Part shown: positions 1 to 8,441 of the stretch, piece by piece
Layout of the letters: every line of letters starts with the position of its first letter
Position numbering within the stretch: position 1 is the stretch's first letter
Assembly (NCBI GenBank): GCA_002408465.1
Contig: DHSM01000006.1
Location: 1 to 64,000 of the forward strand
DNA: 64,000 bases
Origin: Firmicutes bacterium UBA5286
GTDB taxonomy: Bacteria; Bacillota; Proteinivoracia; UBA4975
Direction: 5' to 3'
Translations under genes and position numbers: made by a program
The notes under the pieces: model-generated
Databases searched by the model: none
What the model saw: only the letters and a program-made list of their open reading frames with translations
Told to the model about the DNA's origin: nothing

Positions 1-384
1 GATTCATGATTAGAATCAGCAAACGTTGTGAGGAACCAAGGTTAGGAGAATAGTGATAATTAAAACGTTACTAATAAAGAAAGTGGATTTCCTCGGCAGA
101 AAATACATTTAACTTCCCTCCAAAATATGAATAGCATATAATTTCGCCACAAGGATGCTTTTTCCTGTATTGGAGAAAAATAATTTTTTGATTCCAGATG
201 GACTTTGATTCTGATCACATCCAAATGTTCTATTGCCATGTGGCACATGATGGGTATTTGGCGAACTTACCGCATAAAAAAAGGCTTACTCATATTTGAT
301 ATGCTCCCCCTTTGATTGACAAACGGAAACTTAATCGTCTGAGCCGGAAGGGTGAGTATTTCATTATGAGAAAGCCCTATTATT
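1..384. other. AT-rich stretch without a recognised gene
   Basis: I see no convincing coding region here: the short open frames lack ribosome-binding sites and resemble nothing I know. The one structural signal is an imperfect 11-bp inverted repeat (283-293 with 366-376, one mismatch). On the minus strand it is followed by a run of eight T at 274-281. It could end the floA transcript, but the loop of about 72 nt is long for a terminator. Confidence 0.4.
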
Positions 385-753
385 TTACAGTCTGCGTCGT
401 CTTTTGGCCCGGGGAGGACTGAGGAGTTCTGCCATAATAACTCCCTGGACCAGATTGTCGGCGGTGAGCCAATCAGGTTCTGGCGTTTCAGCCGCAACCG
501 GAGCCGCAGTTACTGTCTGGGGCCGGACTGCAGGCTGAGGCCGGGCCTGGGTCCGAACCACTGAAGGCGCGGAAAAAGGCTGGGAAGAATCAGTGGAAGC
601 ATCCAATCTTAGATCTTCCTGGTCAAAGCTGACTTGGGACAATGTCGTTCTTGGGGACTGCCGCCCGGGGGGAGTCTTTTGCTGAGGCTGGGAAAGGGCT
701 TTGATAACGCCCCAGACAATTGCACCCGCAATAAGCAAGATTAATTGTGGCAT
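385..753 (-). CDS. small membrane-anchored hypothetical protein downstream of floA
   Basis: This 122-residue protein has one hydrophobic segment at residues 2-18, then a low-complexity stretch rich in Pro, Gln, Ala and Thr (about 22-90), and a basic Arg/Lys C-terminus. I do not recognise a domain. It starts 6 nt after the floA stop and is probably cotranscribed with nfeD and floA. The ATG has only a weak ribosome-binding site, so translational coupling is possible. A role with the flotillin-like protein is a guess from position only. Confidence 0.55.
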   Translation of the reverse strand: MPQLILLIAGAIVWGVIKALSQPQQKTPPGRQSPRTTLSQVSFDQEDLRLDASTDSSQPFSAPSVVRTQARPQPAVRPQTVTAAPVAAETPEPDWLTADNLVQGVIMAELLSPPRAKRRRRL

Positions 754-759
754 GGTTGA

Positions 760-1749
760 TTATTTCTTATCTTTTTCTGGTGTTTTGCCGGTTACCTTGC
801 CAATGGACTCCCGCATTTGGGTATCGGCAATGACATTTTGCAGGTTATAAAAGTCCATGGCGCCTATATTGCCTTCCCGCAAGGCAGCAGCCAATGCCTT
901 GGGAACTTCTGCTTCGGCCTCTACGACCTTGGCCCGCATTTCCTGAACCATGGCCTTCATTTCCTGCTCCTTGGCCACCGCCATGGCCCGCCGCTCCTCA
1001 GCTTTGGCCTGGGCAATGCGCTTGTCTGCTTCTGCCTGGTCTGTCTGGAGCTGAGCGCCAATATTCTTGCCCACATCCACATCGGCAATGTCAATAGAGA
1101 GAATCTGGAATGCAGTCCCAGCATCCAGAGACCTGTTGAGCACTGTTTTAGAAATGGCATCGGGATTCTCGAGGACGTCCTTATGGCTGGCAGCAGAGCC
1201 AATGGTGGTAACTATGCCCTCCCCTACCCTGGCGATAATGGTTTCCTCACCGGCGCCCCCAACCAGGCGGTCGATATTGGCCCGCACAGTAACCTTGGCC
1301 TTGGCCTTGACTTCGATTCCGTCCTTGGCCACAGCTGCGATTATAGGGGTTTCGATGACTTTGGGATTGACGCTCATCTGAACAGCGGTGAGTACATCCC
1401 GTCCAGCCAGATCAATGGCTGCGCCCCTGGAGAAGGGAAGGTCGATATCTGCCCTTTGGGCAGCGATTAGGGCATTGACAACTCTGTCTACATTTCCCCC
1501 AGCCAGATAATGGCTTTCCAGCTGATTGGTGTTTACGTCCAAACCAGCCTTGGTAGCTTTGATCAGGGGATTGACGATTCTGGCAGGGATGACCCGCCGG
1601 ATGCGCATTCCCACAAGGTTCATAAGTCCCACTTTCACTCCTGCAGCCAAAGCGGAAATCCACAGGCCAATGGGGACAAAGCTAAAGAACAAACTCAGGG
1701 CAAGTATTGCCAGTGTAACAATAATAAAAATCAGCAATGCCGGATTCAT
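760..1749 (-). CDS. floA: flotillin-like protein FloA
   Basis: FloA is a membrane-scaffold protein of bacterial functional microdomains (YqfA family). The 329 residues match the family length. Two adjacent hydrophobic segments occupy about residues 3-45, followed by a PHB/SPFH-like region and a Glu/Ala-rich helical region (about 235-290) typical of flotillin oligomerisation. The ATG at 1749 lies 10 nt after AGGAG; in-frame TTG codons just upstream are alternatives. The gene directly follows nfeD, the usual partner order in Bacillota, and overlaps none of its neighbours. Confidence 0.92.
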   Translation of the reverse strand: MNPALLIFIIVTLAILALSLFFSFVPIGLWISALAAGVKVGLMNLVGMRIRRVIPARIVNPLIKATKAGLDVNTNQLESHYLAGGNVDRVVNALIAAQRADIDLPFSRGAAIDLAGRDVLTAVQMSVNPKVIETPIIAAVAKDGIEVKAKAKVTVRANIDRLVGGAGEETIIARVGEGIVTTIGSAASHKDVLENPDAISKTVLNRSLDAGTAFQILSIDIADVDVGKNIGAQLQTDQAEADKRIAQAKAEERRAMAVAKEQEMKAMVQEMRAKVVEAEAEVPKALAAALREGNIGAMDFYNLQNVIADTQMRESIGKVTGKTPEKDKK

Positions 1750-1766
1750 CAACAATCAACTCCTAT

Positions 1767-3077
1767 TTATTTTTCGGTAACAACAACAGCCCCGCTGCTA
1801 AAACCAATAACGACAACTTCAGTGCCAACAGCAAGATAATTGCCTTGGGTCAAAGCATCAAACTTAGCGCCATTAGCCAACTGCACTGTTCCGCTGGGAC
1901 GCAAGGGGGTCATAGCCACACCTTCTGCCCCCAAGTAGATATTAAGATCCTTGGGCCCCACATATCCCCGCTCTTTGGTCTCAGCGTCGCTGAGGATGAG
2001 CTTATTCCACAAGGGACTTTTGCGCAGGAAGCGAAAGGCTATTACCACGATGATTACCGACAAAAACAGGGCCAGGCCCAGGGTCAGCAGCCCCTCCGTC
2101 AAAGTGGCGGCAGACAAGACAATGCTAACAGCCACACAAGCAAGGCCGCCAATCCCCAAGATGCCAAACCCGGCAGTAAATACTTCGGCTCCTAGGAGCA
2201 CAATCCCCAGGATAAATAAGATAATGTACTCTGAGCGGGCAAAGCCCACAAACAAATTGCCGCCAAAGTACAGAGCGAAGGCAATCAGGGAAATAATACC
2301 TGCCACACCAAAGCCGGCAGTAAAGAGCTCAATGGCCAGGGCCGCCAGGCCGATAGCCAGCAAGACTGCGGCCACATAGGGATTGCTTAAGAACCTGGCC
2401 AGACCAATAGACCAAGATTCTTTATAAATAATAAAATCAGCAGCGTTGATTCCCGCCAGTTCGGGTATTTCTTCATAGCCGGTGACAATTCCTTCGGCAT
2501 AGCCCACTTCTGCTGCCATTTTCGCCGTCAGGGTTAAGAGCTTGCCTTCCTCCACCACTTCCGGAATGGCGATCTCTTTGCGCACCATCGCCGAGGCAAT
2601 CTGGGGGTCTCTGCCCTGGCGTTCAGCCATCGAACGCAACTGCCCCTCAATGACAGAAAGATGTTTCTCATCAGTAACCGGCTGACCGCCTGCTACTGGC
2701 TCAACTGCTCCTAGGGTGGCCCCGGGATGCATGTAAATCCGGTCACAAGCCAGGGATACATACGCACCGCCGGATATTGCCTTTTTAACATAGGCATAGA
2801 CAGGAATTGAAGAATCATAAATAATAGTCTTGATGCGGTCAGATGCGTCGACAAGCCCACCAAAGGTGTCTATGTTGAGAATGATCAGCCTTGCTTGCGC
2901 CTTGGACGCATCAGCGAAGGCCAGCTTCATCGAAGCCGGGAGAGCGCTGTCAATATCTCCGGTCAGGGGAACAACAAATACTGGACCCTGCCTTTCTGCC
3001 TGAGCCGGGGGGGAAAGTGCCAACCCGATTAGAATTATAGCTGCAACAGCGGCTACTTTTCTGATTTTCCCTGTCAA
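1767..3077 (-). CDS. nfeD: NfeD-family membrane-bound serine protease
   Basis: This 436-residue NfeD1b/YqeZ-type protein has three parts. A signal peptide ending near AQA is followed by a ClpP/SppA-like protease domain, with the nucleophile serine expected in the ISGGAY motif. Then come four or five membrane helices (about 230-360). A C-terminal OB-fold NfeD domain carries the LRPSG signature. Family members act on membrane proteins with the partner flotillin, here floA, 17 nt downstream. I chose the TTG at 3077 because GGAGG sits 8 nt upstream; a GTG at 3086 would overlap that ribosome-binding site. Confidence 0.9.
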   Translation of the reverse strand: MTGKIRKVAAVAAIILIGLALSPPAQAERQGPVFVVPLTGDIDSALPASMKLAFADASKAQARLIILNIDTFGGLVDASDRIKTIIYDSSIPVYAYVKKAISGGAYVSLACDRIYMHPGATLGAVEPVAGGQPVTDEKHLSVIEGQLRSMAERQGRDPQIASAMVRKEIAIPEVVEEGKLLTLTAKMAAEVGYAEGIVTGYEEIPELAGINAADFIIYKESWSIGLARFLSNPYVAAVLLAIGLAALAIELFTAGFGVAGIISLIAFALYFGGNLFVGFARSEYIILFILGIVLLGAEVFTAGFGILGIGGLACVAVSIVLSAATLTEGLLTLGLALFLSVIIVVIAFRFLRKSPLWNKLILSDAETKERGYVGPKDLNIYLGAEGVAMTPLRPSGTVQLANGAKFDALTQGNYLAVGTEVVVIGFSSGAVVVTEK

Positions 3078-3139
3078 TAATTCCACCTCCTAATTTGTTT
3101 TTATTCTACACTTATTATCTATTATCCTGCTGAAAAATA

Positions 3140-3162
3140 ATAACCGGCCATAGGCCGGTTAT
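3140..3162 (-). terminator. terminator after rpsU
   Basis: A perfect 10-bp stem (ATAACCGGCC with GGCCGGTTAT) and a 3-nt loop lie downstream of the rpsU stop. On the minus strand the stem is followed by TTATTTTTC. The transcript would end before nfeD, so nfeD needs its own promoter, which I could not identify. Confidence 0.75.
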
Positions 3163-3213
3163 AAAAATATCGATTTTGGGGCTGCTAATGTCCAGGGACC
3201 AACGGAAGTAATG

Positions 3214-3393
3214 CTAGAATCTTCTCTTCTTGCGCCTAGCGGCCTCAGATTTTTTCTTGCGCTTGACACTGGGTTTTTCATAATGTTCACGTTTGCGCAC
3301 CTCAGAAAGAACACCGGACCTTTGACATTGACGCTTAAACCGGCGCAGGGCATTATCAAGAGATTCATTTTTGCCAACTTTTACTTCGGACAT
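3214..3393 (-). CDS. rpsU: 30S ribosomal protein S21
   Basis: The 59-residue product starts MSEVKVGKNESLDNALRRFK and ends in the basic KKKSEAARRKKRRF-type tail typical of bS21 in Bacillota. It helps the small subunit start translation. It was found by direct translation, being too short for most ORF callers. The start ATG at 3391-3393 follows GAGGGGAGGG. A sigma-A-type promoter lies about 50-80 nt upstream and a strong hairpin terminator downstream, so it is likely a single-gene transcript. Confidence 0.95.
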   Translation of the reverse strand: MSEVKVGKNESLDNALRRFKRQCQRSGVLSEVRKREHYEKPSVKRKKKSEAARRKKRRF

Positions 3394-3442
3394 TTCTATC
3401 TACCCTCCCCTCACAACAAACAACACTATATGCACAAATTTT

Positions 3443-3472
3443 ATTATAACCTTCAAATGATATTCCTGTCAA
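3443..3472 (-). promoter_or_regulatory. sigma-A-type promoter of rpsU
   Basis: The minus strand shows TTGACA (3467-3472), an 18-nt spacer and TATAAT (3443-3448), both boxes matching consensus. It sits between the hinT stop and rpsU. Confidence 0.8.
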
Positions 3473-3476
3473 TAAA

Positions 3477-3818
3477 TTAACCTGGGGGCCATAGGAGTTC
3501 TCTTCCTGCCAAAAGGTGAAAGTGCAAATGTTCAACAGTCTGTCCCCCGTCTCGGCCAATATTTGCCACCACTCTATAGCCCCTGTCACCGCCGAATTTA
3601 AGGCCCAAGGCTGCGCATTTAGTCAACAGAGCCGTCAAAAGGGCCGGCGCTTTTTCGGCAGCTTCCCCGAGATTGGCGTGGTGTTCAACAGGCAGAACCA
3701 GGAGATGCACTGGTGCCTGGGGCTTGATATCCTTAAGCACTAGGATCTGCTCATCCTTATACAGAATATCTGCTTCAATCTCCCCAGCGGCGATCTTGCA
3801 AAAAAGACAGTCATTCAC
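3477..3818 (-). CDS. hinT: HIT-family (HinT-like) nucleotide hydrolase
   Basis: This 113-residue histidine-triad protein probably hydrolyses purine-nucleoside phosphoramidates in the cytoplasm. The N-terminus has the DCLFCKI motif usual in Hint proteins, and the C-terminus has the catalytic triad EHLHFHLLAG (H-x-H-x-H). The start is GTG at 3818, 7 nt after GGAGGTGA; the open frame extends further up to an ATG at 3851 but without a ribosome-binding site. It stands alone, with rpsU promoted separately just downstream. Confidence 0.92.
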   Translation of the reverse strand: MNDCLFCKIAAGEIEADILYKDEQILVLKDIKPQAPVHLLVLPVEHHANLGEAAEKAPALLTALLTKCAALGLKFGGDRGYRVVANIGRDGGQTVEHLHFHLLAGRELLWPPG

Positions 3819-3872
3819 AATCAAGTCACCTCCTTCTATTATAACTTCCACATATATTCCCCAAATCCTTCT

Positions 3873-3902
3873 AAAATAGCGCTCCTGCCGGAGCGCTATT
3901 TT
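3873..3902. terminator. bidirectional hairpin terminator
   Basis: Perfect 12-bp arms (AAAATAGCGCTC and GAGCGCTATTTT) surround a 6-nt loop. The stop codon of the upstream minus-strand gene (3896-3898) lies inside the right arm. T-rich flanks exist on both strands. It ends the transcript of the 149-residue anchored protein before hinT. Confidence 0.7.
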
Positions 3903-4345
3903 TTGCTGCTGGCTTCAACCAGCAAAAATTGCGGATTTGCTTTTGCAGTCAAATGGTTTTTATCAAATAGAACCAGCTGACAATTATTCTTATCGGGGAC
4001 AATTGTAAGTTCTACAACTCCCTGTGCTTCTCGAGTGGAGATCAGCTGACAATTGACCAGAAATACTGCAACTTCTGTTTTGGGGTCAAAGTCATAATCG
4101 CTTAGTTCCAGCCCCAGGGCGTTGTGCATGGCAACCCAGGCATCCAAATCAGTCACTACAGATGATCGCACATCTCCTGACTGTGCAGTTTGAACCAGGG
4201 TCTTGTAGGGGACAGAATTGGGCAGGGTTGTAACCGGCTGAGCCGGAGAAGACAGTCCGTCGTAGAGAGATACTGCCACCAGCATCAGAAACAGCACAGC
4301 AACAGGCAAGAGGCGACGGGCTTCAACCACCACCAGCTTGGTCAT
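3896..4345 (-). CDS. membrane-anchored hypothetical protein, possibly PrcB-like
   Basis: The 149-residue protein has one N-terminal membrane segment (about residues 11-29), so most of it would lie outside the cytoplasm. The pattern TDLDAW, then YDFDPKTEVAVFLV resembles the start of PrcB-type domains, but the glycine-rich motif of that family is not evident, so this is only a hint. AGGAGG stands 7 nt before the ATG. The start codon lies inside one arm of a 13-bp inverted repeat. It follows mtaB after 54 nt. Confidence 0.55.
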   Translation of the reverse strand: MTKLVVVEARRLLPVAVLFLMLVAVSLYDGLSSPAQPVTTLPNSVPYKTLVQTAQSGDVRSSVVTDLDAWVAMHNALGLELSDYDFDPKTEVAVFLVNCQLISTREAQGVVELTIVPDKNNCQLVLFDKNHLTAKANPQFLLVEASSKK

Positions 4346-4386
4346 ATATATACCTCCTGATTCTGAGAATGTCTATATATATGACC
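4340..4386 (-). promoter_or_regulatory. AU-rich inverted repeat enclosing the start codon
   Basis: Perfect 13-bp arms lie at 4340-4352 (GGTCATATATATA on +) and 4374-4386, with a 21-nt loop. In the minus-strand mRNA one arm contains the start AUG of the gene ending at 3896. The AGGAGG (4353-4358) is in the loop directly beside the stem. This geometry could hide the start codon in the mRNA, or serve as a DNA operator. Confidence 0.5.
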
Positions 4387-4399
4387 ATTGTTACAGAGT

Positions 4400-5698
4400 T
4401 TAGACCAAGGGCCGGGCCAGCAAATCCAGTCCCCAATGCCCGGTAATCTCTACCCTGATCAAGCTACCTGGCCCTGAATCAGCGGAACTGTGAATCCTCA
4501 TATATCTTTTCCCGTATCCTACCCATTCTCCTGGACGGGTGCTTGCCTCCTCAATGAGCATTTCCTCGTTACAGCCAATGAGCTCACGGGCAAATTCCTT
4601 GGCGAGCACGTGGCCCAGCTTGATTAACTGCTGGCTGCGCCTGCCGGCAATCTCCGGCGCCACCTGATCTTTATATGATGCAGCCGGGGTCCCTGCCCGC
4701 GGAGAATAACGAAAGACATGGAGCCGGCAGAATCCCACCTTTCTGACTAGTTCCAGGGTTTCCTGAAACTCGGCGTCGGTTTCACCGGGAAAGCCGACAA
4801 TAATATCCGTAGAGAAGGAAGGGCGGTCAAACCTTTGTTTCAGGCTGTCTGCCAAAGCCAAGAATTCAGCTGCTGAATATTTGCGGCCCATCCGCTTGAG
4901 AACGCCGTCGCTGCCGCTTTGCAGGGGGATGTGAAAATCCTTGCACACATTGGCATTAGCTGCCACTGCCTCGATTAATTCAGCATCAAAGTCCGTAGGC
5001 TCCACTGAACTGATGCGAATTCGCACGGGAGAGACAGCTTGGGCCAGTGAGTTGACAACCCTGGACAGGTTCTCGCCACCCTCTTTTTCTTTGCCATAAG
5101 AAGTGAGATTGATTCCCGTGAGCACGATTTCTCGAAATCCCGCAGCCGCCAGTTCCCTTCCCTTCGCTAGGACATCAGCCAGGGGCATGCTGCGCAAAGG
5201 GCCTCGGGCTTTGGGGATAATGCAGTAGGTGCAATACCTTTGACACCCATCCTGAATCTTGAGAGTGGCCCGGTTCCTTTCGCTGAGCCGAGAAACAGGC
5301 AGCTGGGGAAACTCAGTCAAAGCATCAACGACAATACGCCGTCCCTTGTTGGCCACGTTATCTTGGACTAAATCTACCAAGTCCGGTTTATGGCTGTTGC
5401 CAACAATTAAATCTACTTCTTTGAGCCTTGCCAGTTCCTCTGGGGCCGCTTGGGGATAACAGCCTGCAGCCACTACAAGGGCCTCTCGGTTTCTGCGCTT
5501 GGCCTGCCGCAGCATCTGCCTGGACTTGCGGCTGGCCAAATGCGTGACCGTACATGTATTGACAATATAAACATCTGCGAGCTCATCAAAATCTACAATC
5601 TCGAAACCTGCTGCCTCAAAAAGCGATTGCATGCCCGCGGTTTCATCCTGATTGACCTTGCAGCCTAAGGTTGTAAACGCTGCTTTTATCCTTTTCAC
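4400..5698 (-). CDS. mtaB: tRNA t6A37 methylthiotransferase MtaB
   Basis: MtaB adds a methylthio group to t6A at tRNA position 37 using two iron-sulfur clusters. The 432 residues show the N-terminal cluster cysteines C13, C49 and C80 and the radical-SAM triad C152, C156 and C159 (GCQRYCTYCI). A C-terminal TRAM-like region follows. The TLGCKVNQ start is typical of MtaB rather than MiaB. The GTG start overlaps the rsmE stop by 4 nt. It is the last gene of the heat-shock/translation operon beginning at hrcA. Confidence 0.93.
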   Translation of the reverse strand: MKRIKAAFTTLGCKVNQDETAGMQSLFEAAGFEIVDFDELADVYIVNTCTVTHLASRKSRQMLRQAKRRNREALVVAAGCYPQAAPEELARLKEVDLIVGNSHKPDLVDLVQDNVANKGRRIVVDALTEFPQLPVSRLSERNRATLKIQDGCQRYCTYCIIPKARGPLRSMPLADVLAKGRELAAAGFREIVLTGINLTSYGKEKEGGENLSRVVNSLAQAVSPVRIRISSVEPTDFDAELIEAVAANANVCKDFHIPLQSGSDGVLKRMGRKYSAAEFLALADSLKQRFDRPSFSTDIIVGFPGETDAEFQETLELVRKVGFCRLHVFRYSPRAGTPAASYKDQVAPEIAGRRSQQLIKLGHVLAKEFARELIGCNEEMLIEEASTRPGEWVGYGKRYMRIHSSADSGPGSLIRVEITGHWGLDLLARPLV

Positions 5699-6408
5699 CC
5701 CATCTCGTCCCTGGAAAACATAACGCAGGTGAACATAGCAATTGCCGCCGTTTCCGCCCGTAAAATCCTGGGCCCCAGGGTCACTGCAGTCCAGCCAGCC
5801 TCGGCAAGAATAACAGCCTCTTCAGGGGCCAGCCCCCCTTCCGGTCCCGTAAGCAGTGACAAACTCTGGCCGGGATTGGCCTGCAGCCAGCCTTTCAGGC
5901 TTTGCTTCTCTTCTTGTTCCCAGGCAAAGAGCCCTGGGCCGGAGGCCGCCGCTTGTTCAAGGGGCAATAAACCGCTGACTGCTGGGACCAGCTGGCGCCT
6001 GCATTGCTGAGTCGCCTCCTGGGCAATCCGCTGCAGGCGGGCAATTTTCTTGTCTAAATTCCCTTCCTTGACCACCGCCCGCCGGGCTGAATAGAAGGTT
6101 ATGTTTGCCACACCCAGTTCCACGGACTTTTGTACAACAAAATCCAGCTTATCCCCTTTTAGCAGAGGCAGAAAAAGCCTGACTGCCAGTTCCGGTTCTC
6201 GCCCTGCTTCCGCCGCCTGTTCGATGACAATTCCCCTGCCCTCCGAGGGTTCTAACTGCACAACAAAGGCCTTGCCATCCTGGTCCAAGCCAATAAACTG
6301 TTCCCCCGCCCGCATGCGCAAGACATTTATCAGATAATGTCTTTGGTCTGCACTTAATTGAATGGCGAGTCCCGGTTGCACGGGACCGGCCAGAACAACC
6401 CGGCGCAA
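5695..6408 (-). CDS. rsmE: 16S rRNA m3U1498 methyltransferase RsmE
   Basis: RsmE methylates U1498 of 16S rRNA. The 237-residue length fits. The C-terminal SPOUT trefoil-knot motifs TGPEGGL and LGPRILRAETA are clear, and the N-terminus has the PUA-like region with HYLINVLRMRAGE. The gene starts directly after the prmA stop and overlaps mtaB by 4 nt, the common dnaJ-prmA-rsmE-mtaB order of Bacillota. Confidence 0.93.
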   Translation of the reverse strand: MRRVVLAGPVQPGLAIQLSADQRHYLINVLRMRAGEQFIGLDQDGKAFVVQLEPSEGRGIVIEQAAEAGREPELAVRLFLPLLKGDKLDFVVQKSVELGVANITFYSARRAVVKEGNLDKKIARLQRIAQEATQQCRRQLVPAVSGLLPLEQAAASGPGLFAWEQEEKQSLKGWLQANPGQSLSLLTGPEGGLAPEEAVILAEAGWTAVTLGPRILRAETAAIAMFTCVMFSRDEMG

Positions 6409-7251
6409 TTACTTGGCCCCCAGGACCAGGCATACCCAGCCTTCCTGGATATGGGTTCGGAGAATCAGGTCGCCGAACTGCTCCTCAAACTCAGCCAGTC
6501 TTTCCCGGGGAAATCCGCTGAGGATTAAAGTGCAGTTTTTCCCCTGCAGAAAAATCTCGGCCAAACGGGCACAGGCATTATAGCCGATATTAGCAACCAC
6601 TAAGTCATGGTAGCTGTTAGCAAACTCAGCAAAAGCATCCCCTTGAAGCTGATTAATTGTACACTGATTAATGCGGGCGTTTTCCGCCGCGATTTTTACC
6701 GCCAGCTCGTCATTGTCCACGGCATCAACCCGATCAGCCCCGGATTTAGCGGCGACGATGGACAAAATCCCCGATCCTGAGCCCAGGTCAAGCACCGTCT
6801 TGCCTGGAGCCAGAGCGGCAATTTCTCTGATGCACATCTTGGTTGTGGGATGAGTGCCGGTGCCAAAGGCCATCCCCGGATCCAGCTGCACAAAGATTCT
6901 GCCCGGGGCGGCTGCCGGTTCCAGCCAGGAAGGCGAGATATAAATGTTCCCTATTTCCACTGGCTGGTAGTATTTTTTCCATTCCTCTGCCCAGTCCTGT
7001 TCAGCAATAACTGTAGTCCGAACATTGGCTTCGGCTTTTAAATCCAAGGTTTCAAGGTTCAACCAAAACTTTTCCAAACTTGCCAGCATAGTCTGTGTAG
7101 CCTGACCCACAGGAAAGTAGGCAGTGACAGTGCTGGTGCCATTATCGTTATTTTCGATAACTACACCCCCTGCCCCTGATTCATGGACGAAATTTGCCAC
7201 CGCTTCCACGGCCTCAGTGTTGATGGTAATGAGAATCTCGGTCCAGTCCAT
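6409..7251 (-). CDS. prmA: ribosomal protein L11 methyltransferase PrmA
   Basis: PrmA trimethylates lysines and the N-terminus of ribosomal protein L11. The 280-residue protein has the N-terminal L11-recognition domain and the SAM-binding class I fold, with LDPGMAFGTGTH and VLDLGSGSGILSI. The post-I motif reads VVANIGYN instead of the more usual NILA, a mild difference. The ATG follows GGAGGTAAAAA. dnaJ ends just upstream. Confidence 0.93.
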   Translation of the reverse strand: MDWTEILITINTEAVEAVANFVHESGAGGVVIENNDNGTSTVTAYFPVGQATQTMLASLEKFWLNLETLDLKAEANVRTTVIAEQDWAEEWKKYYQPVEIGNIYISPSWLEPAAAPGRIFVQLDPGMAFGTGTHPTTKMCIREIAALAPGKTVLDLGSGSGILSIVAAKSGADRVDAVDNDELAVKIAAENARINQCTINQLQGDAFAEFANSYHDLVVANIGYNACARLAEIFLQGKNCTLILSGFPRERLAEFEEQFGDLILRTHIQEGWVCLVLGAK

Positions 7252-7254
7252 TTT

Positions 7255-8385
7255 TTACCTCCTGCCAAATACCTTTTTTAAGCGATTGGCCAGGCTGTTG
7301 TCGACATTCTCAACAGTTTCGCCTGAAGCTTTGGCATATTTGCGCAAAGCTTCCCTTTGCTCAGGGTTTAAGCGCTTGGGTACTTCAATTTCCACAGTGA
7401 CCACCTGATCTCCCCGCCCCCCTCTGTTAAGGTTGGGCACTCCCTTGCCGTGAAAGCGGAAAACGCTGCCGGAACCGGTTCCGGCCGGCACCTTAAGTCG
7501 CCTGCTGCCATCCAAGGTTGGGACTTCCAGCTCAACGCCCATGGCGGACTGAGCTAGGCCGATAGGGACTGTAAGATAAATGTGCTGCCCCTTGCGCTCA
7601 AAGTATTCATGTTGTCCAACATTAATAACTATATAGAGATCGCCGGCCGGAGAGCCATTGCTGCCTGCATGGCCCGCCCCAGATACCCGCAAGCGGGTGC
7701 CGTTATCTACCCCGGCGGGAATGTTGATCTTTTTCCTGATAGTGGCCTCGACCCTGCCCTGTCCCCGGCAATTGGGACAGGGCTGCAAAATAACAGTGCC
7801 AGCGCCGCTGCATTTAGGGCATACTCTGGGCTGGACTATTCTGCCCAGTATGGTATTTTGCACCGTCTGAATACGGCCGCTGCCGTTGCACTGAGAACAT
7901 TTGCTGAGTTCTGTGCCGTTTTTGGCCCCCGTTCCCTGGCACTCTTCACAGGTTGCCAGCACTCTGGCAGCCACTTCCTTTTCAGTGCCAAATATAGCCT
8001 CTTCAAATGTCAGGGAAAGAGTAATGCTGACATCGGCTCCCCTGCGGGAGCGCTGCTGGGCTGCGCCGCTACGGCCAAAGCCGTCGCCAAACATTGTATC
8101 AAAAATATCTTCAAAATTAAAACCGAAATTCCCGCCCCCAAAACCACCTGCACCGGGCTGTTCATCACCAGTAAAGCCATAATTGTCATATTGCTGACGT
8201 TTGCTGGGTTCACTGAGAATGTCATAGGCTTTTTTTACATCCTTGAACTTCTCTTCAGCTGTGCTGTCATTGGGATTATGGTCAGGATGGTATTTTCTCG
8301 CCAAGTTGCGATAGGCTTTTTTTATTTCTTCCGGTGTGGCGTCTCTACCCACACCGAGAATTGAATAGGGATCAAATCCGGCCAC
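7255..8385 (-). CDS. dnaJ: chaperone DnaJ
   Basis: DnaJ delivers substrates to DnaK and stimulates its ATPase. The 376 residues show the J domain with HPD (KYHPDHNP), a Gly/Phe-rich linker, four zinc-binding CxxCxGxG repeats (CEECQGTG, CSQCNGSG, CPKCSGAG, CPNCRGQG) and the C-terminal substrate domains. The start is GTG, 9 nt after GGAGG. A hairpin with a T-run sits between dnaK and dnaJ and may lower dnaJ expression. Confidence 0.96.
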   Translation of the reverse strand: MAGFDPYSILGVGRDATPEEIKKAYRNLARKYHPDHNPNDSTAEEKFKDVKKAYDILSEPSKRQQYDNYGFTGDEQPGAGGFGGGNFGFNFEDIFDTMFGDGFGRSGAAQQRSRRGADVSITLSLTFEEAIFGTEKEVAARVLATCEECQGTGAKNGTELSKCSQCNGSGRIQTVQNTILGRIVQPRVCPKCSGAGTVILQPCPNCRGQGRVEATIRKKINIPAGVDNGTRLRVSGAGHAGSNGSPAGDLYIVINVGQHEYFERKGQHIYLTVPIGLAQSAMGVELEVPTLDGSRRLKVPAGTGSGSVFRFHGKGVPNLNRGGRGDQVVTVEIEVPKRLNPEQREALRKYAKASGETVENVDNSLANRLKKVFGRR

Positions 8386-8404
8386 AGGCCTTCACCTCCG
8401 TAAA

Positions 8405-8436
8405 AAAGTCAAAGCTTTGACCATAGCTTTGACTTT
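8405..8436 (-). terminator. hairpin between dnaK and dnaJ
   Basis: The arms AAAGTCAAAGCT (8405-8416) and AGCTTTGACTTT (8425-8436) pair perfectly over 12 bp with an 8-nt loop. On the minus strand a TTTTTTA run follows and leads straight into the dnaJ ribosome-binding site. It is probably a partial terminator that sets the dnaK:dnaJ ratio. Confidence 0.65.
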
Positions 8437-8441
8437 CAAGG

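Noticed and set aside
817..1470. Open frame of 217 codons on the + strand
   Set aside because: It mirrors floA, whose protein sequence is clearly conserved; the antisense product has no domain.
7582..8364. Open frame of 260 codons on the + strand
   Set aside because: It is antisense to dnaJ and explained by the codon use of that gene.
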